DNA from: Oegoconia quadripuncta
Lineage: Eukaryota; Arthropoda; Insecta; Lepidoptera; Autostichidae
DNA length: 64,000 nucleotides
Reading direction: 5' to 3'
NCBI GenBank assembly: GCA_949316235.1
Contig: OX438755.1
Location: forward strand, 19,553,151-19,617,150
The position numbers were made by a program, and so were the translations under genes. This document shows positions 1-11,034 of the stretch, piece after piece. Each line of letters opens with the position of its first letter. Position 1 is the first letter of the stretch. Under the pieces are notes generated by a model. It was not told the origin of the DNA. It ran no database searches and saw only the letters and a program-made list of their open reading frames with translations.

Positions 1-78
1 AGTTAGAATGCACAAATTATAAGAATTATAAAGAAAAATGCAATTTCACTCGCAGAGATCCCGCCAAAAAGCCCTCAA
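1..78 (-). repeat. Retroposon-A fragment (5' end, cut by window edge)
   Basis: This matches the 5' end of the poly(A) retroposon family whose full copies lie at 11417-11807, 20171-20570 and 44577-44964. The sense strand is minus. The conserved GGCTTTTTGGCGGG start lies at about 57-78. The rest of the copy is outside the window. Confidence 0.7.
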
Positions 79-431
79 TCCATTATTACCTTGCATCCAT
101 AGTTTCAGTGTAAACAATATAGAGGTACACATAGGCAACCTAGACGAGCGTAATTGATGCAGGACACGGCAGGGGTTCCGGCGGTGGTTTTAGGGGATTT
201 AATGAAGCCGCTGTCCGTCAAAGGTTTGATGTATGTATCAATCGATATACATGCACAAATTAATTGGGACTGCAGACATTTTCAGAGTAATTGGTATTGA
301 CGTAAATACATGGTCACCCCTCTGTAAGCCGGCGACTGTAATCACGGCGACCGTATTCGACGGTAATGGTGCATGGTAGTAGGTACATTTACGACAACCT
401 TAGCAAAGTCATGATTTGTATTGTATTATTA
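79..431. other. No gene seen
   Basis: I see no conserved reading frame, splice-bounded exon or repeat with a second copy in this stretch. Confidence 0.5.
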
Positions 432-672
432 TTTTTTTAATATTTCGGATACTTACCTACTCTAATCATCTAGTTCCAAACTAAGCAAAGCTTGTACTAT
501 GGTTACTATTGATAACGGATAAACATAGCATAAATATTTATAAAGATCCATGGCTCGGGAATAAATGTTCGTATTCATCACACAAACATTTAACCATCGC
601 GGGATTCGAACCCGCAACCGTTGGTTTTTTTCGCTGACAGTGTCGCTATCCACTAGGCACACCTATCGGTCG
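432..672 (-). mobile_element. tRNA-headed SINE, family A2
   Basis: On the minus strand the copy starts with a tRNA-like head: an A-box-like GGTGTAGTGGATAG and a B-box-like GGTTCGAATCCCG. A conserved body with a paired ATTTATATAAATA region follows. Other copies are at about 8131, 29001 and 52135. The head is a SINE promoter, not a working tRNA gene, because the same body follows it in every copy. Confidence 0.8.
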
Positions 673-796
673 TGTTCTAAGTTCAAACTACAGAATAATA
701 AAAACAGGCCGTTGTCCAAATCGGAGCCAACTCAAGGTCTTTGTTGGGTCGGCTTCGGATGTCGTTCGTCGCCATTTCTTTCCAGCGAACAGTTGT

Positions 797-1095
797 GTTC
801 CAGGACCCCAATTCTCGCGCATTCGACATTTCTCTGTCGATAGACATCCATAGATCTGTCGCTTTTGCACATGCATGTAAGTGTGAAAGAGATAGACATA
901 CCAATGTCTATCGGCAGTGATATGTCGAACGCGCGAGAATCGGGGCCCTGCGCAGTGATTGTCACTCGTTCGAGATTACAATGCCAATAGACATCAATAG
1001 GTTTGCCACTTTTATACTCGCATATAAATGTGAAAGAAATAGACCTGCCAATGACTATCCTCAGTGAAAGGACGAGTGCGCGAGGATCGGGGCCC
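797..1095. mobile_element. Two adjacent palindromic MITE copies
   Basis: The first copy (about 797-953) begins GGACCCCAATTCTCGCGC and ends with its inverted form, GCGCGAGAATCGGGGCCC. A related copy (about 960-1095) follows at once and ends GCGAGGATCGGGGCCC. Both contain the same core, a run of GTGAAAGARATAGAC. No coding capacity is seen. The class is unknown. Confidence 0.6.
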
Positions 1096-1149
1096 TGAAC
1101 ATGTTAAAGAATTGTCCCGATACTTATCCGTAATCTACAGGAGCTCGGC

Positions 1150-1475
1150 GGTTGATAAACACTACTGTCAGTTGGCAACTACGTATACATAAAGTCACGC
1201 CTGTTTCCCGTAGTAGTAGTAGGCAGAGACCACAGACTTCCACTTGCTTCACTTCACTCATAACGTTGTTCATATGCTCGTCGTTTAGGACTTGGCGTTT
1301 CGACGTCTCCGATTTGATCATGGTACATTCGCCGTGGTCATCCCCTACCAACACTATCATTATTCGTTTTGTATATCTCTTGCGATAGTCTTCTTTCATT
1401 CATCCTCTCCACATGACAAAACCATTGCAGCATGCCTTTTTCACTCCATAATTTACACTAGATAATCCTGATTCT
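1150..1475 (-). pseudogene. LINE reverse-transcriptase C-terminal relic
   Basis: Minus-strand translation gives fragments such as LQWFCHVERMNERRLSQ and, in another frame, a stretch like RRAYEQRYE. They resemble the tail of lepidopteran endonuclease-reverse-transcriptase LINEs. Frameshifts and stops break it. It is a dead fragment. Confidence 0.55.
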
Positions 1476-1502
1476 ATCTCTCAAGGTCACCCCACTCATA
1501 TT

Positions 1503-1912
1503 ATTCCTTACCTATGAAATTGGCGTTTTGTATGAAGAATTTCATTAAGACAAACATTTTTGATTTTTTTTTGGGAACGGCAAGTCCATATTTAGCTAAA
1601 CTTTGTGTGTATTATCGGATAACATTAAGTTAAGTATAGGCAGCGTTAATTTTTAAAAGTAACCGCTTTATAAAAGTTTCAGCGAATCTACTAAGAAATG
1701 ATTATGGGAAGCACATGAAAAGAGCTCTGTTCAAATTTTTTTTTATTATGTGATTTAGCCCAGAAATTAAAAAATATTTCATGTGAAACCTTGAAATAAT
1801 ATTCCATTTTCCAAATAAAAAACAAATTTGGATATAGCTTTGAAAATCGCAGGAATTGGTACATATGATTAACGAAGAAAAAAAAACTCCAATTTCATAG
1901 GTAAAGACCCAA
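1503..1912. mobile_element. MITE F copy 1 (mariner-like ends)
   Basis: This is a roughly 400-bp element whose ends carry TTACCTATGAAATTGG and its inverse. A second copy lies at 29874-30295 in opposite orientation and matches over its whole length. There is no transposase. The terminal motif resembles some mariner-like elements from memory, so the class is tentative. Confidence 0.65.
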
Positions 1913-2049
1913 TATTTCTGAACTAAGTTAGCAACTAGTATACCTCAAATCCCCTATTCGCACATTACGACCCATCCAGCACTCGTATTCTAAATCGGTA
2001 GGTATAGGAAAGCTTCAAATTTCAGGTGCGTTCCTTTTTCTTCACGAAA

Positions 2050-2198
2050 AGGTCCGGTTATCGATAAGATAGCCAGTCCCCCAAATGTGTTGGGGTTTCC
2101 GGGTCAGTACGCTTCCACCTTCGACCTCATCTTCACTTAACATCAGGTCTGATTGAGGTCAAATACGAATCCGTCGTTCATTAAAAATAAAAAAAAAA
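2050..2198 (+). mobile_element. SINE-B, 3' half
   Basis: It carries the 3' body of SINE-B: GATAAGATAGCCAGTC, then GGGGTTTCCGGGTCAGTACG, then a TTGAGGTCAA block and an A-rich tail. The tRNA-like head is missing. Confidence 0.75.
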
Positions 2199-2517
2199 CC
2201 TTGAAACATTCCGATACTAAACCGAAATTGACAACCGAACCATTTAGAATACGGTATCAGTAAAAATCGTTGTTTATGAACATGTTGTTAGTGTGTGCCT
2301 AGATCGGAGTAGTCGCGTTATAATCATAGTTCGGTACCCCCGCCGATAGACGGACGCAGACAAATAATGAAACTATTCACTACTCATGGGGAGAGTCGAA
2401 ACAGGAAGTGGTCATAACAGGGGGAGTAAATATCACCGGCATCATTATTATTCTGTCTGCAGATTGACGACGTACCCGCTTTAAATTAAATTAAACTTTT
2501 TTTAATTAACTTTAATA
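2199..2517. other. No gene seen
   Basis: AT-rich sequence with no supported exon. It ends with the AATA that precedes the putative TIR element. Confidence 0.45.
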
Positions 2518-3236
2518 CTGCCCCGATACGGAAAAAAACGGCTAAGTGCACTTAGCCGCTTTTTTAACTTTCAATTCAACACCATTGAACTAAATAAAAG
2601 ATCCTCTATCGACCTATCTTGGAATTATATGTTTACGTTTGTTAGTTTCGGAGATAGTTTAAGCTATTTAGCGGCTAAGTGCAATATTTTATAACAATTC
2701 ATAAGCTAAAAAACAGTTACGATACATTCTTAGACTACAAAGCCGTTAAGTGGTTTTAAAGTGTTTTTTTCTTAGTATATTTGGTATTCTTTTATATTGT
2801 AAAACTAAGAAAAAACACGGTAAAATACATTTGCTAAGTTAGAAAGTGGTTAACCGTATGTAACGGCTTGCTTCCTTAGCAGCAGCATTGTTAGGTATTT
2901 ATTTATTTATTTATTTATTTATTTATTATTATTACGATACATTATCATTACAGTCGAAACCAATGCAATAATGTACGAACCAGCTAAATAGTATAATAGT
3001 TAATATATAAAACAATAAAATTGTAATTTAGGCATACTAATCATTAGCTTCTTATATAGCATACAACATATAGCGCGACTTTTGTGAATTCACTCAGAGG
3101 ACATGAGAACAAGTCTGCCTTAATAATACGCTTAAAAGCGGCAAACACTAGTAGTAGAAGCTAAATCACAGCTAAAACCTCATAGCTGCTTTTAAACGTC
3201 GATTAAAAAAATAATATTCAAACCGCAAACTACACA

Positions 3237-3335
3237 AAAAAGCAGTCGCCGTGAGTTTTTAAACGACTTCAAAAAAGGACGAGGTTCTGTATTCGGGGCG
3301 GATTTTTTTTAATTTTTTTTTTTATTTTGTGTATG
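3237..3335 (+). repeat. Dispersed repeat (TTTAAACGACTTCAAAAAAGG)
   Basis: The same TTTTAAACGACTTCAAAAAA and GGTTCTGT-TTCGGGGCG block recurs near 49975, followed here by a T-rich stretch. It is a common insect interspersed repeat of uncertain class. Confidence 0.5.
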
Positions 3336-3454
3336 ATGAATCTTAAAATTATATTTGTGATACTATGTAAACGGCGGCAAAATCACTGTGCTACAGTTAA
3401 ATGCGTCTAAGTATCCGTACATCGTTCAATGTGTGATTGAAAAAATCGATCGGT

Positions 3455-3532
3455 GAGAAAGATCAGTCAGTGCCACAGAGTACTTTGTGGGCTTCTAAAT
3501 GTTATGGGGAAGGTTGCGCTCCAAATTACAAG
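3455..3532 (+). pseudogene. THAP-like zinc-finger exon remnant
   Basis: The plus frame ending at 3532 reads WASKCYGEGCAPNYK and runs into a strong splice donor, AAG then GTAAGT (from 3533). A Cys-X4-Cys close to an NYK/GYK motif is the usual start of THAP domains found in P-element-like transposases and related host genes. There is no ATG in frame: a TTG stands just before the TGG codon, and a stop lies further upstream. I find no continuation of the domain downstream. It is probably a dead first exon of a THAP transposase. Confidence 0.45.
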
Positions 3533-4044
3533 GTAAGTACTCAATGATGTAAATTAATATTATTTAAAGGGTTGTATTGAATCTATAATTTTGTTGCCCG
3601 AAAAAATATTGTTGATATCGATAAATAGATAGGTTAGGTAGGTACTTAAACTTTTTTGCGACCAATCATTACCTATACAACAAACGTATTCCAGTGATAT
3701 AAAACTCCTAGACTGCTATTTAAGCAAGACGTGTATTCGACTTTTAACCTTACTCGCTCTAGGTTCTACATACAAAAGTGCCGTTTTCGAAGACGGATTA
3801 TTAGGTATAGAATATCTTTATATTCTGAATATGCTAGGTACTATTCGAAAATTTGAGTGTTAGAATTAAGTTGCGTTTTTGATTTTTTATGACATGTGTT
3901 ACTTATATTGTTTTAGCTTGTGTCGATGTCATCTAAAACAAGGAAGTTTGAAAAAGTCAAGTCACATAAAACGGCATCAACCTCCTACCTATTGCACGAG
4001 TGCATTATTATTATTTATATTTCCCGAGATAAAATATGTCTTAG

Positions 4045-4165
4045 TCTGGGTTATAGTCTATCTCTGTGTCAAATTTCATCCAAATCCATTCAGCCGTATA
4101 CGCTTGATTGAGTAAGAAACAAACAAACCATACTTACATACCTTTACATATATAATATTAGTACT
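4045..4165 (-). repeat. Dispersed LINE/SINE-derived tail
   Basis: The minus strand has a GTTTGTTTCTTACTCAATC run and a GGATGAAATTTGACAC block, matching the style of the plus-strand repeat at 5155-5345. It is non-coding. Confidence 0.45.
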
Positions 4166-4619
4166 CGTGTTTTAATGTTTGCATCTATTTCGACTAGATA
4201 CTAAGTATTTTTGTATTTACTATTTTAAGCCTCCTGTCGTTACAGTATAGTATATCATTGCTGTGTTTTATGATTTTACAAATTCAACAATGCATCAGTT
4301 TCACAGAGGAAAGAAGTTAGTAAGCATGGCAAGAAATGAGGCGACAGAAAACGTTCAACCCTTTGAACTGAATCAGTGGCCATGTCCGACACGACCGATT
4401 CTTCTATTTTGTTTTCCAAAACTTCAGTTTATATTATACGATATATATATTATATAATATAATATTATATTATATCTCAATTTTGACGATATTTCGTGAA
4501 ATTTTTCCAAGACCATTGAGTCCTCTTAAAAAGTCAATTTTTAAATACCTATGTAACATTAAATATTAGTTGCTATCCTTACCTGATTCCAAAGTTGGTC
4601 ACTTTTAAGGTATTTGCAA

Positions 4620-5150
4620 GTTAAGTTACCTCGAGCGTTGAGTCTGATCTCAAAGTAGAGTCACTTTGTGACGATAATTGCTATGTGTAAGTTTAATGCC
4701 TAATTTAAGTTACCTCTTTAATAAAGAGCGTTTAAGTCTGATCTCAAAGTAGAGTCACTTTGTGACGATAATTGCTGTGTAAGTTTAATGCCTAATTTAA
4801 GTTACCTCTTTATTAAAGAGCGTTTAAGTCTGATCTCAAAGTAGAGTCACTTTGTGACGATAATTGCTGTGTAAGTTTAATGCCTAATTTAAGTTACCTC
4901 TTTATTAAAGAGCGTTTAAGTCTGATCTCAAAGTAGAGTCACTTTGTGACGATAATTGCTATGTGTAAGTTTAATGCCTAATTTAAGTTACCTCTTTATA
5001 CAGCGTTTAAGTCTGATCTCAAAGTATAAAAAATGTAATAAGTAAAATGTAAAATGTAATAAGTCAAAAAATGTTTGACGATAATTGCTATTTGTAAGTT
5101 TAATGCCTAATTTAACTTACCTCTTTATAAAAGAGCGTTGACGTCTGATT
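4620..5150 (+). repeat. 92-bp tandem repeat array, about 5.5 units
   Basis: The marker GTCTGATCTCAAAG recurs at about 4642, 4736, 4828, 4920 and 5011 (spacing 94, 92, 92, 91), with a degraded unit at 5143. Each unit includes CAAAGTAGAGTCACTTTG, which can fold on itself, and a CTCTTTA-TAAAGAG palindrome. The last full unit is altered by an inserted AATGTAATAAG-type block. Units are contiguous, so this is a minisatellite and not a CRISPR array. Confidence 0.85.
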
Positions 5151-5154
5151 ATTT

Positions 5155-5345
5155 TATCTAACTAATATTATAAACGTGAAAGTTTCGATGTGTGTTTGTT
5201 TGTTTGCTGTTCAATCACGGCGAAACGGATGACGGATTTGAATGAAATTTGGTATATAGGTTGAACATACCCTGGATTGCAACATAGAATATTTTTAATT
5301 GAGTATAAAATGAGTAAGTAGTTCCCGCAGGATAAACAAATTTCC
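5155..5345 (+). repeat. Dispersed repeat with GTTTGTTTGTTTG
   Basis: It contains TGTGTTTGTTTGTTTGCTG, GGATTTGAATGAAATTTGG and a CCCGCAGGATAAACAAA block. This combination is typical of a widespread lepidopteran non-coding repeat. It lies inside the putative TIR element. Confidence 0.5.
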
Positions 5346-5639
5346 GCGATAAAGTATTAAAAATAGTGTAATAATACTTACGTTAACGACATTTTTTGAT
5401 TTTACTTAACCGAATCCCAATAATTATGAGAAATATATATATAGATATATGTTATGTAATGTCTCTTACATGAAACATAATAGTTGGAATTTTTTTATCG
5501 TTCATATAAACCGAGAAAACCAATTTCGCGCGTTTCTTCCGTTTTTCTCGAAATTTGCTTTTGTGGCTTAGCCGCTTTTTACCGTATCAGGGCAGAATAG
5601 TACGTAATATAAAAATATAACCTTATTCGCTAAAAATAG

Positions 5640-6047
5640 TGATAGGCACAATGTTAATAGAAGGAATAAAAACCAGTTATCTGTTTATGTTAGCCGACTT
5701 CGCAAAGTCAGTAAATCCTTCAAAGGGGAATGTATACGCTTTTATAATTAGGTTCCAGTAGACATTCAAAATTTGCCTTTAAATAAATTTAAAGCAATCA
5801 TAAAACAGAAATTATTAGCAAAAGGCTATTATAAAATCACTGATTATTTGAATGATAAGCAAGCATGGACATAGCTGTCTTATTATTCATATAATTATCA
5901 AATCTGTTTAAAAGAGCATCCCTAGGGTTTCTTGCTCGTTCTTCTCTGGGGAGTCAGCATTGTGAATGAGCAGTAAATTTAAATGTATTAATAGTGACGT
6001 TTTCAAGTAATCATTTTATCCTATGAAATAAAATATTTTGATTTGAT
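5640..6047 (+). pseudogene. CR1-like LINE 3' fragment
   Basis: Plus-strand translation gives VPVDIQNLPLNKFK and GYYKITDYL, matching the RT C-terminus of the LINE at 59126-64000. A 3' UTR and an ATTTTGATTTGATT tail follow. The fragment is 5'-truncated, with a stop in the frame. Confidence 0.8.
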
Positions 6048-6200
6048 TATGTAACATCACGACCGTTATCCAAAATTGTGTGGTCAGTTATTATAACCCA
6101 AACGAGTGTTGCCTTACAATTGATAGGATTTTATTCGTGATCAATTCTAATCGCTTTGACCACGTCACCTCCAATCTTTGGGGTGCGTTCATGTGCACGT
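6048..6200 (+). repeat. Repeat E fragment
   Basis: ATCACGACCGTTATCC and an ATAACCCAAAC block match the start of repeat E (fuller copies at 26786-27050 and 51527-51860). Confidence 0.5.
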
Positions 6201-6574
6201 CGGCAAAATTTTCACCGAATAAAATTTTATCTTCTCCGGGCACCCGTGGGCATTAAGTAAATTCTAGTCGAATGTCAAATCCATCCAATCACATTAAAGT
6301 ATTATTTGATTCTATGTCGCCAGTCACAAATTGTTGATGAAAGTAGCAACAATAATCAGAAACTTAAAAATTACTAAAACGAGCTGCCTTTTAGAAAAAC
6401 TTGCATTAAAAAAAAAAATATTACTAATCATCAGAGACCACAACTCAAGTTGTCACAAACTTTCTTTAAAAACAACCATAAAAGGATTGCTACATACAAC
6501 TAATCTGTAGTCAAAGTAATAGCGGGATAAATTAGCTCCCAAGGTAGATAATTTTATGCTGGTCCGATAGAAAT

Positions 6575-7032
6575 GTAACCGCCTTCGTGCTTCAATGTAA
6601 ACAACATAGGGTTTACGATTCGGAGGTGGCGGGTTCGATCCCAGCGGGGTACATGTTTAGTACTCGGTTTGGTTAGTAGTAGGAGGGCATTTTAAATGTC
6701 CGCCTGGCTAGCTACCACCATCTTATCTAAATCTGCGGCCAAACAGCAATGTTAATAGTATTGTTGTGTTCCGTTGTCAGAAATAAGATTGCCAGTTCTC
6801 CAAATATGATGGGGTTTCCGGGTCAGTACAATTCCACCTTCGGCCTCATATTCACTTAAAATCAAGTGTGATTGAGGTCAAGTGCTAGCCCAATGTGCAT
6901 AAAAAAAATACTACGGAAAACTCAAAATCGCTCTAATTTAGTAGTACTATTCTTTTTTGAAAAACTACTAACTTTAGTATTCATTGTGAAATATTTGAAG
7001 TTTGTATGGAATGCCGTACGAGACAGACCCTC
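6575..7032 (+). mobile_element. SINE-B followed by right half of a TTAA MITE
   Basis: A full SINE-B (6575-6905) has a tRNA-like head with GGCGGGTTCGATCCCAGCG and an A-rich tail. It is directly followed by a segment ending GACCCTC then TTAA (7033-7036). The same segment follows SINE-B inside the element at 8759-9354, so SINE and MITE were probably copied as one unit. Confidence 0.65.
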
Positions 7033-7252
7033 TTAAAATTATTAAGACACTGTTGATTCTGTATGAATAAATAAACACCATTTTTACTACGAAAATTTTT
7101 ATTTCCAATACATAATTATTGATATGACTAATGACTAGAATACACATTGAAATGCATTTTAAATACTTACCAAAACTTGGTACAACTAAAATTAATTTCA
7201 GACTTAAATGCTTTTATATCACAACGAACTAATCACTGTTGGCATATAGATG

Positions 7253-7455
7253 CTTCCCCAACTCAGATGGTATTTTTTTTTTTTATGCACGAAGGGGCAT
7301 TCGTATAGTTTGGCCAATCAACCACAGACTTGCAAATAGCAAATCAAAACATGAATACGCTTGTCAATTACGCTTATCATGAGTACGCTTCCACCTTCGA
7401 CCTCATCTTCACTTAACATCAGTTGTGATTAAGTACCATCCCGTTGTGAATAAAA
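7253..7455 (+). mobile_element. SINE-B relic, rearranged
   Basis: A T-run and ATGCACGAAGGGGCATTC open it. CGCTTCCACCTTCGACCTCATC and an A-rich tail close it. Most of the body is missing. Confidence 0.5.
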
Positions 7456-7671
7456 AAAAATTTACGAGCCTTTATATACAACGTGTAACAGAAAGGGCGA
7501 AATGTACCAACTCTGATAAAAGCTTTAGACTACGTTAAGTACTTTTTAGTCGTCCGTACCTACACTATTTAATATATCCATGGACATATACAGACAGCGC
7601 CATCTAGTTCCACACTAAAAAATTATAGCGATTTGGTGGCAGCAATAATCTGCTGGGGGGCTGAAAACCAG

Positions 7672-8040
7672 CAACAGTCATTTAAGGGGCAATGTATATG
7701 CTTTTATAATAAGGTTCCAGTGGACATTCAAAATTTACTTTTATATAAATTCAAAACCATCATAAAACAGACATTATTTACCATAGGCTTCTGACTATCT
7801 GGATGATAAGCAAGCATGGACATAGACCGCTCGGCGACATTCAGTATAATTATACAATATAATATAATTGTAACCCAAACTTATTTAAAAGAGCAACCCT
7901 TGAGTTTCTTGCTCGTTCTTCTCTGGGGAATCAGCTTTGTGAGTGAGCAATAATGTCAAAAACTTTAATAATACGATAGAAAATGTGACGTTTTCAAGTG
8001 ATAATTTTTATCATAGGAAATAAATATTTTTTGATTTGAC
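7672..8040 (+). pseudogene. CR1-like LINE 3' fragment
   Basis: TCATTTAAGGGGCAATGTATATG and the codons for VPVDIQNL match the LINE tail at 59433-59580. A deletion removes part of the YYKISDYL region. The 3' UTR ends in TTTTTTGATTTGA. Confidence 0.75.
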
Positions 8041-8130
8041 TGCTGAGTCCCTAGCCATTCATCACAATACTGTGGTTCCCGATTCTCATGTATGCTTGTG
8101 TTTTTTTGTGATGAATAAATACCTATTATT

Positions 8131-8385
8131 ATTATTATAATAAATAATAATAAATAAATATTTCGGACACTTACACCAATCATCTAGTCCCAAACTAAGC
8201 AAAAGCTTGTACTATGGATACTAGATAACGGATAAACATACATAAATATTTATATAAACATCCATGACTCAGGAATAAATGTTCATATTCATCACACAAA
8301 CATTTACCCGTCGCGGGATTCGAACCCGCAACCGTTGGTTTCGCTGATAGGGTCACTATCCACTACACCAATCGGTCGTCAATTA
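8131..8385 (-). mobile_element. tRNA-headed SINE, family A2
   Basis: It has the same head and body as the copy at 432-672. The head lies at the right end, with CGGGATTCGAACCCGCAACC read on the plus strand. Confidence 0.8.
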
Positions 8386-8754
8386 TTAATTTATTACTAT
8401 GTATACCTAGGTTGTATTTTCTAGTATTTGGGTAAGCATCTATACAGCGATAATTACAATAGCCAGTGTTCTATATATGTATATAAAAAAAACTTTTAAA
8501 TTCTGTGCAGTGAAATGTACGGTCTAAACTAAAATGTGCAGACTATTTTCTTAAATAACTGCATACTAAGGTATTCCATTCCATAAAGCGATATATTGAA
8601 CACGCGGCATGACGCCCGTAACACTTCCAGTATAAGCGGGTCTCACAGCGTTCACATCTCCGGTAGCGTCACGCGGTCATCTTACATTGGCAGTGGAACG
8701 GTCGTCGTGCTGTCGACTTAGTCGAGAAAGATACACTTTAAACTTCCGATAATC
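8386..8754. other. No gene seen; local GC-rich patch
   Basis: The patch at 8590-8740 is more GC-rich than its surroundings and has one 42-codon open frame, but no family motif and no splice context that I trust. It could be an unrecognised promoter or first exon. Confidence 0.35.
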
Positions 8755-8758
8755 TTAA

Positions 8759-9354
8759 GAGGGTTTCCGCGCGGCATTCCATACAATCATTCAAGTCCAA
8801 ATTTTTCGAAATGAATAGACGGATTCTAGTGAAACTTTATACGTGTAAGCAGGATACATAGATCTAAAAAGTTAGTTTAAAACATTTTCGAAATATCGAA
8901 TTTAAAAGAACATGTTGCATTCTTTCTGTTACTATTGGATTGGTTGGTGGTAGGGCATATTAAATGTCCGCCTGGCTAGCTACCACCATCTTATCTAAAT
9001 CTGCCGCCAAACAGCATTGTTGTGTTCCGGTTGTCGGAGATAAGATAGCCAGTCACCCAAATAAGATGGGGTTTTCGGGTTAGTATGCTACCACCTTCGG
9101 CCTTATTCACTTAACATCGGTGTAATTGAGGTCAAGTGCTAACCCGTTGTGGATAAAAAAAATAAAAAAAAACTATCGAAAATTTAAAATCACTCTTATT
9201 TAGTATTAGTACTCTTTTTCGAAAATGTGCTCTACTAACTTTTCAGACCTATGTACGTGCTTTATGAGTATAAAGTTTCAATACAATCGGTTTATTCGTT
9301 TTTGAAAATTTGGACTTCAAAGTTTGTATGGAATATCATGCGAGATAAACCCTC
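8759..9354. mobile_element. TTAA-flanked MITE containing a SINE-B
   Basis: TTAA stands at both borders (8755-8758 and 9355-9358). The ends are inverted: GAGGGTTTCCGCGCGGCATTCC on the left, and GGAATATCATGCGAGATAAACCCTC on the right. TTAA duplication is the hallmark of piggyBac and Kolobok elements. A SINE-B lacking its head occupies about 8936-9166. No transposase is present. Confidence 0.65.
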
Positions 9355-9520
9355 TTAAAGGCCGTAATTTTTTGCACGTGGATAGAGTACCTTTCAGTGA
9401 CAGAATAAAAATGTTGTCTAACAAATCGGTAACTTGCTTTAGCTATAGTAAAGATATTTAGTAAAAAAACGTAGACCATTAGATTAAAATTACCACTGCG
9501 TATTTCTTTGCGTCGGAGAA

Positions 9521-10097
9521 TTTTTTTTTTTTTTACATGAGGGCGGCAAACGAGCATGCGGGTCACCTGATGGAAAGCAATCACCGCCGCCCATGGACGC
9601 CAAAAGGGTCACAGATGCGTTGCCGGCCTTTGAGGAAGGTGTAGGCTCGTTTCTTGAAGGTTCCAATGTCGTACTCGTTCGGGAACACCGCTGCCGGAAA
9701 TCCGTTCCACAGGGTGGTCGTACGTGGTAAGAAGTTTCTTGAGAAACGTACAGTGGTAGACTTCCACTCATCCAGGTGATGTGGATGGAAATTTAATTTT
9801 CGGCGAGAAGTGTATCGGTTAAATTGAGCAGCGGGTATTAGCTCGAACAGTTCTTCAGAACACTCCCCATGAAATATGCGATAGAGAATGCAGAGGGACG
9901 CGACGTCTCTTCGCAACGCCAGGGGATCCAGTCGGTCAGTGAGACTCTCTTGGCCGACAATTCGGACTGCGCGACGTTGAACGCGGTCAAAAGGAAGAAG
10001 CTGATACTGAGGTGCCCCAGCCCATAGGTGAGAACAATACTCCACGTGCGGCCGAACTTGCGCCTTATACAGTTGGAGGCGGTGAGCCGGCGTGAAC
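9521..10097 (-). pseudogene. Jockey-type LINE, 5'-truncated 3' end
   Basis: The minus strand codes a 154-residue open stretch with [25 protein letters not shown], then [13 protein letters not shown] and [11 protein letters not shown], the usual tail of insect LINE reverse transcriptases. A poly(A) run (read as T on plus) at 9521-9535 marks the 3' end. The catalytic RT domains are absent. A close copy lies at 40285-41092. Confidence 0.85.
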
Positions 10098-11034
10098 TAT
10101 TTATAACTATTTAAAAAAAAATCGATCAATAAGTTCTTAATATTGATGAAAAATTTAACTGATCCCAAATATCACGACTCAATAAACTATTTTTAGAATG
10201 CACTACCCATTGATTAAATTTTTAGAAAATTGTTTTAGGAGATCTTGGCATATTCTATAACGCAATGAAGTTCACAGTGGTAACTTTAAATTAATATTGT
10301 AGGTTTTATAACTAAATATTTATAATATACCTAAAGCAAGCTACAGAATGTTTAGAAAACATTTTTTCTCAAACATGCATGGAAATATTGTCATTACTTT
10401 CGAAAAAAGAACACGCGAAGTATCTAATTTACGGACAGCGAAAAATAAATCCATTGCACGAGCGTTTTTTGAATTTGGAACATTACAACGCTCCAGCAAT
10501 GTTGTATGAAACGGGGTGCTGGGGTTATTATATACTCTTTGATTGGATCTCTTTTATCATTCTTGGCATACCAAAATCTCTTTGCTTAGTACAAATTGCG
10601 TTCACGTGGCTGTATGCGTAAATGCGTTTGCCTTTCGGCACAGATGATAAATAGAAAATCGGCGGCAAAGCTGAAACTTCGTCTTGATTTGTTATTTAAA
10701 TATTTATTATTTCCCTGCATTCTTTTGAGAAAAGCACTATATATCACTCGGTGGAAATGGCAATTGCCTGTCTCGTATTAGTGAAGTCCTCGCCTACTCC
10801 ACCTACAATTGCCTATTTCCCGGCCTTTGCAATAATGTACTATTATTTTATTACTGATGGGTACTCTACCTTCTATAAATAATCCGGAACTTTAAGATTA
10901 TAGGAAATTACACCACAAAAATTGCATATTTTTTCTGGTCTAACATAAGGTGACATGAAAATTTTTATCTGTTCATCAACTCTCGAATTCGAATGTATGT
11001 ACTATAACAAAATTAGTTATTGATTATTGACTCA
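10098..11034. other. No gene seen
   Basis: An 80-codon plus-strand frame at 10379-10621 has no recognisable motif or intron context. The rest is AT-rich with frequent stops. Confidence 0.45.

Larger units (their letters stand above)
2518..5595 (+). mobile_element. Candidate 3.1-kb TIR element with THAP-like exon
   Basis: The ends are inverted copies of CTGCCCYGATACGG followed by an A-run and CGGCTAAG, matching at about 27 of 30 positions (2518-2550 and 5563-5595). The tetranucleotide AATA lies directly outside both ends and could be a target duplication. Inside are a short exon-like stretch (to 3532) coding a THAP-style Cys-X4-Cys start, a 92-bp tandem array and relics of other repeats. No full transposase frame is seen, so it would be non-autonomous. 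The two ends could also belong to separate insertions. Confidence 0.45.

Noticed and set aside
4620..5150. Regularly spaced repeats as a CRISPR array
   Set aside because: The 92-bp units are contiguous without unique spacers, and the genome is eukaryotic.
10379..10621. 80-codon plus-strand frame as a gene
   Set aside because: No motif, no splice context and no second copy. Length is within chance for AT-rich sequence.
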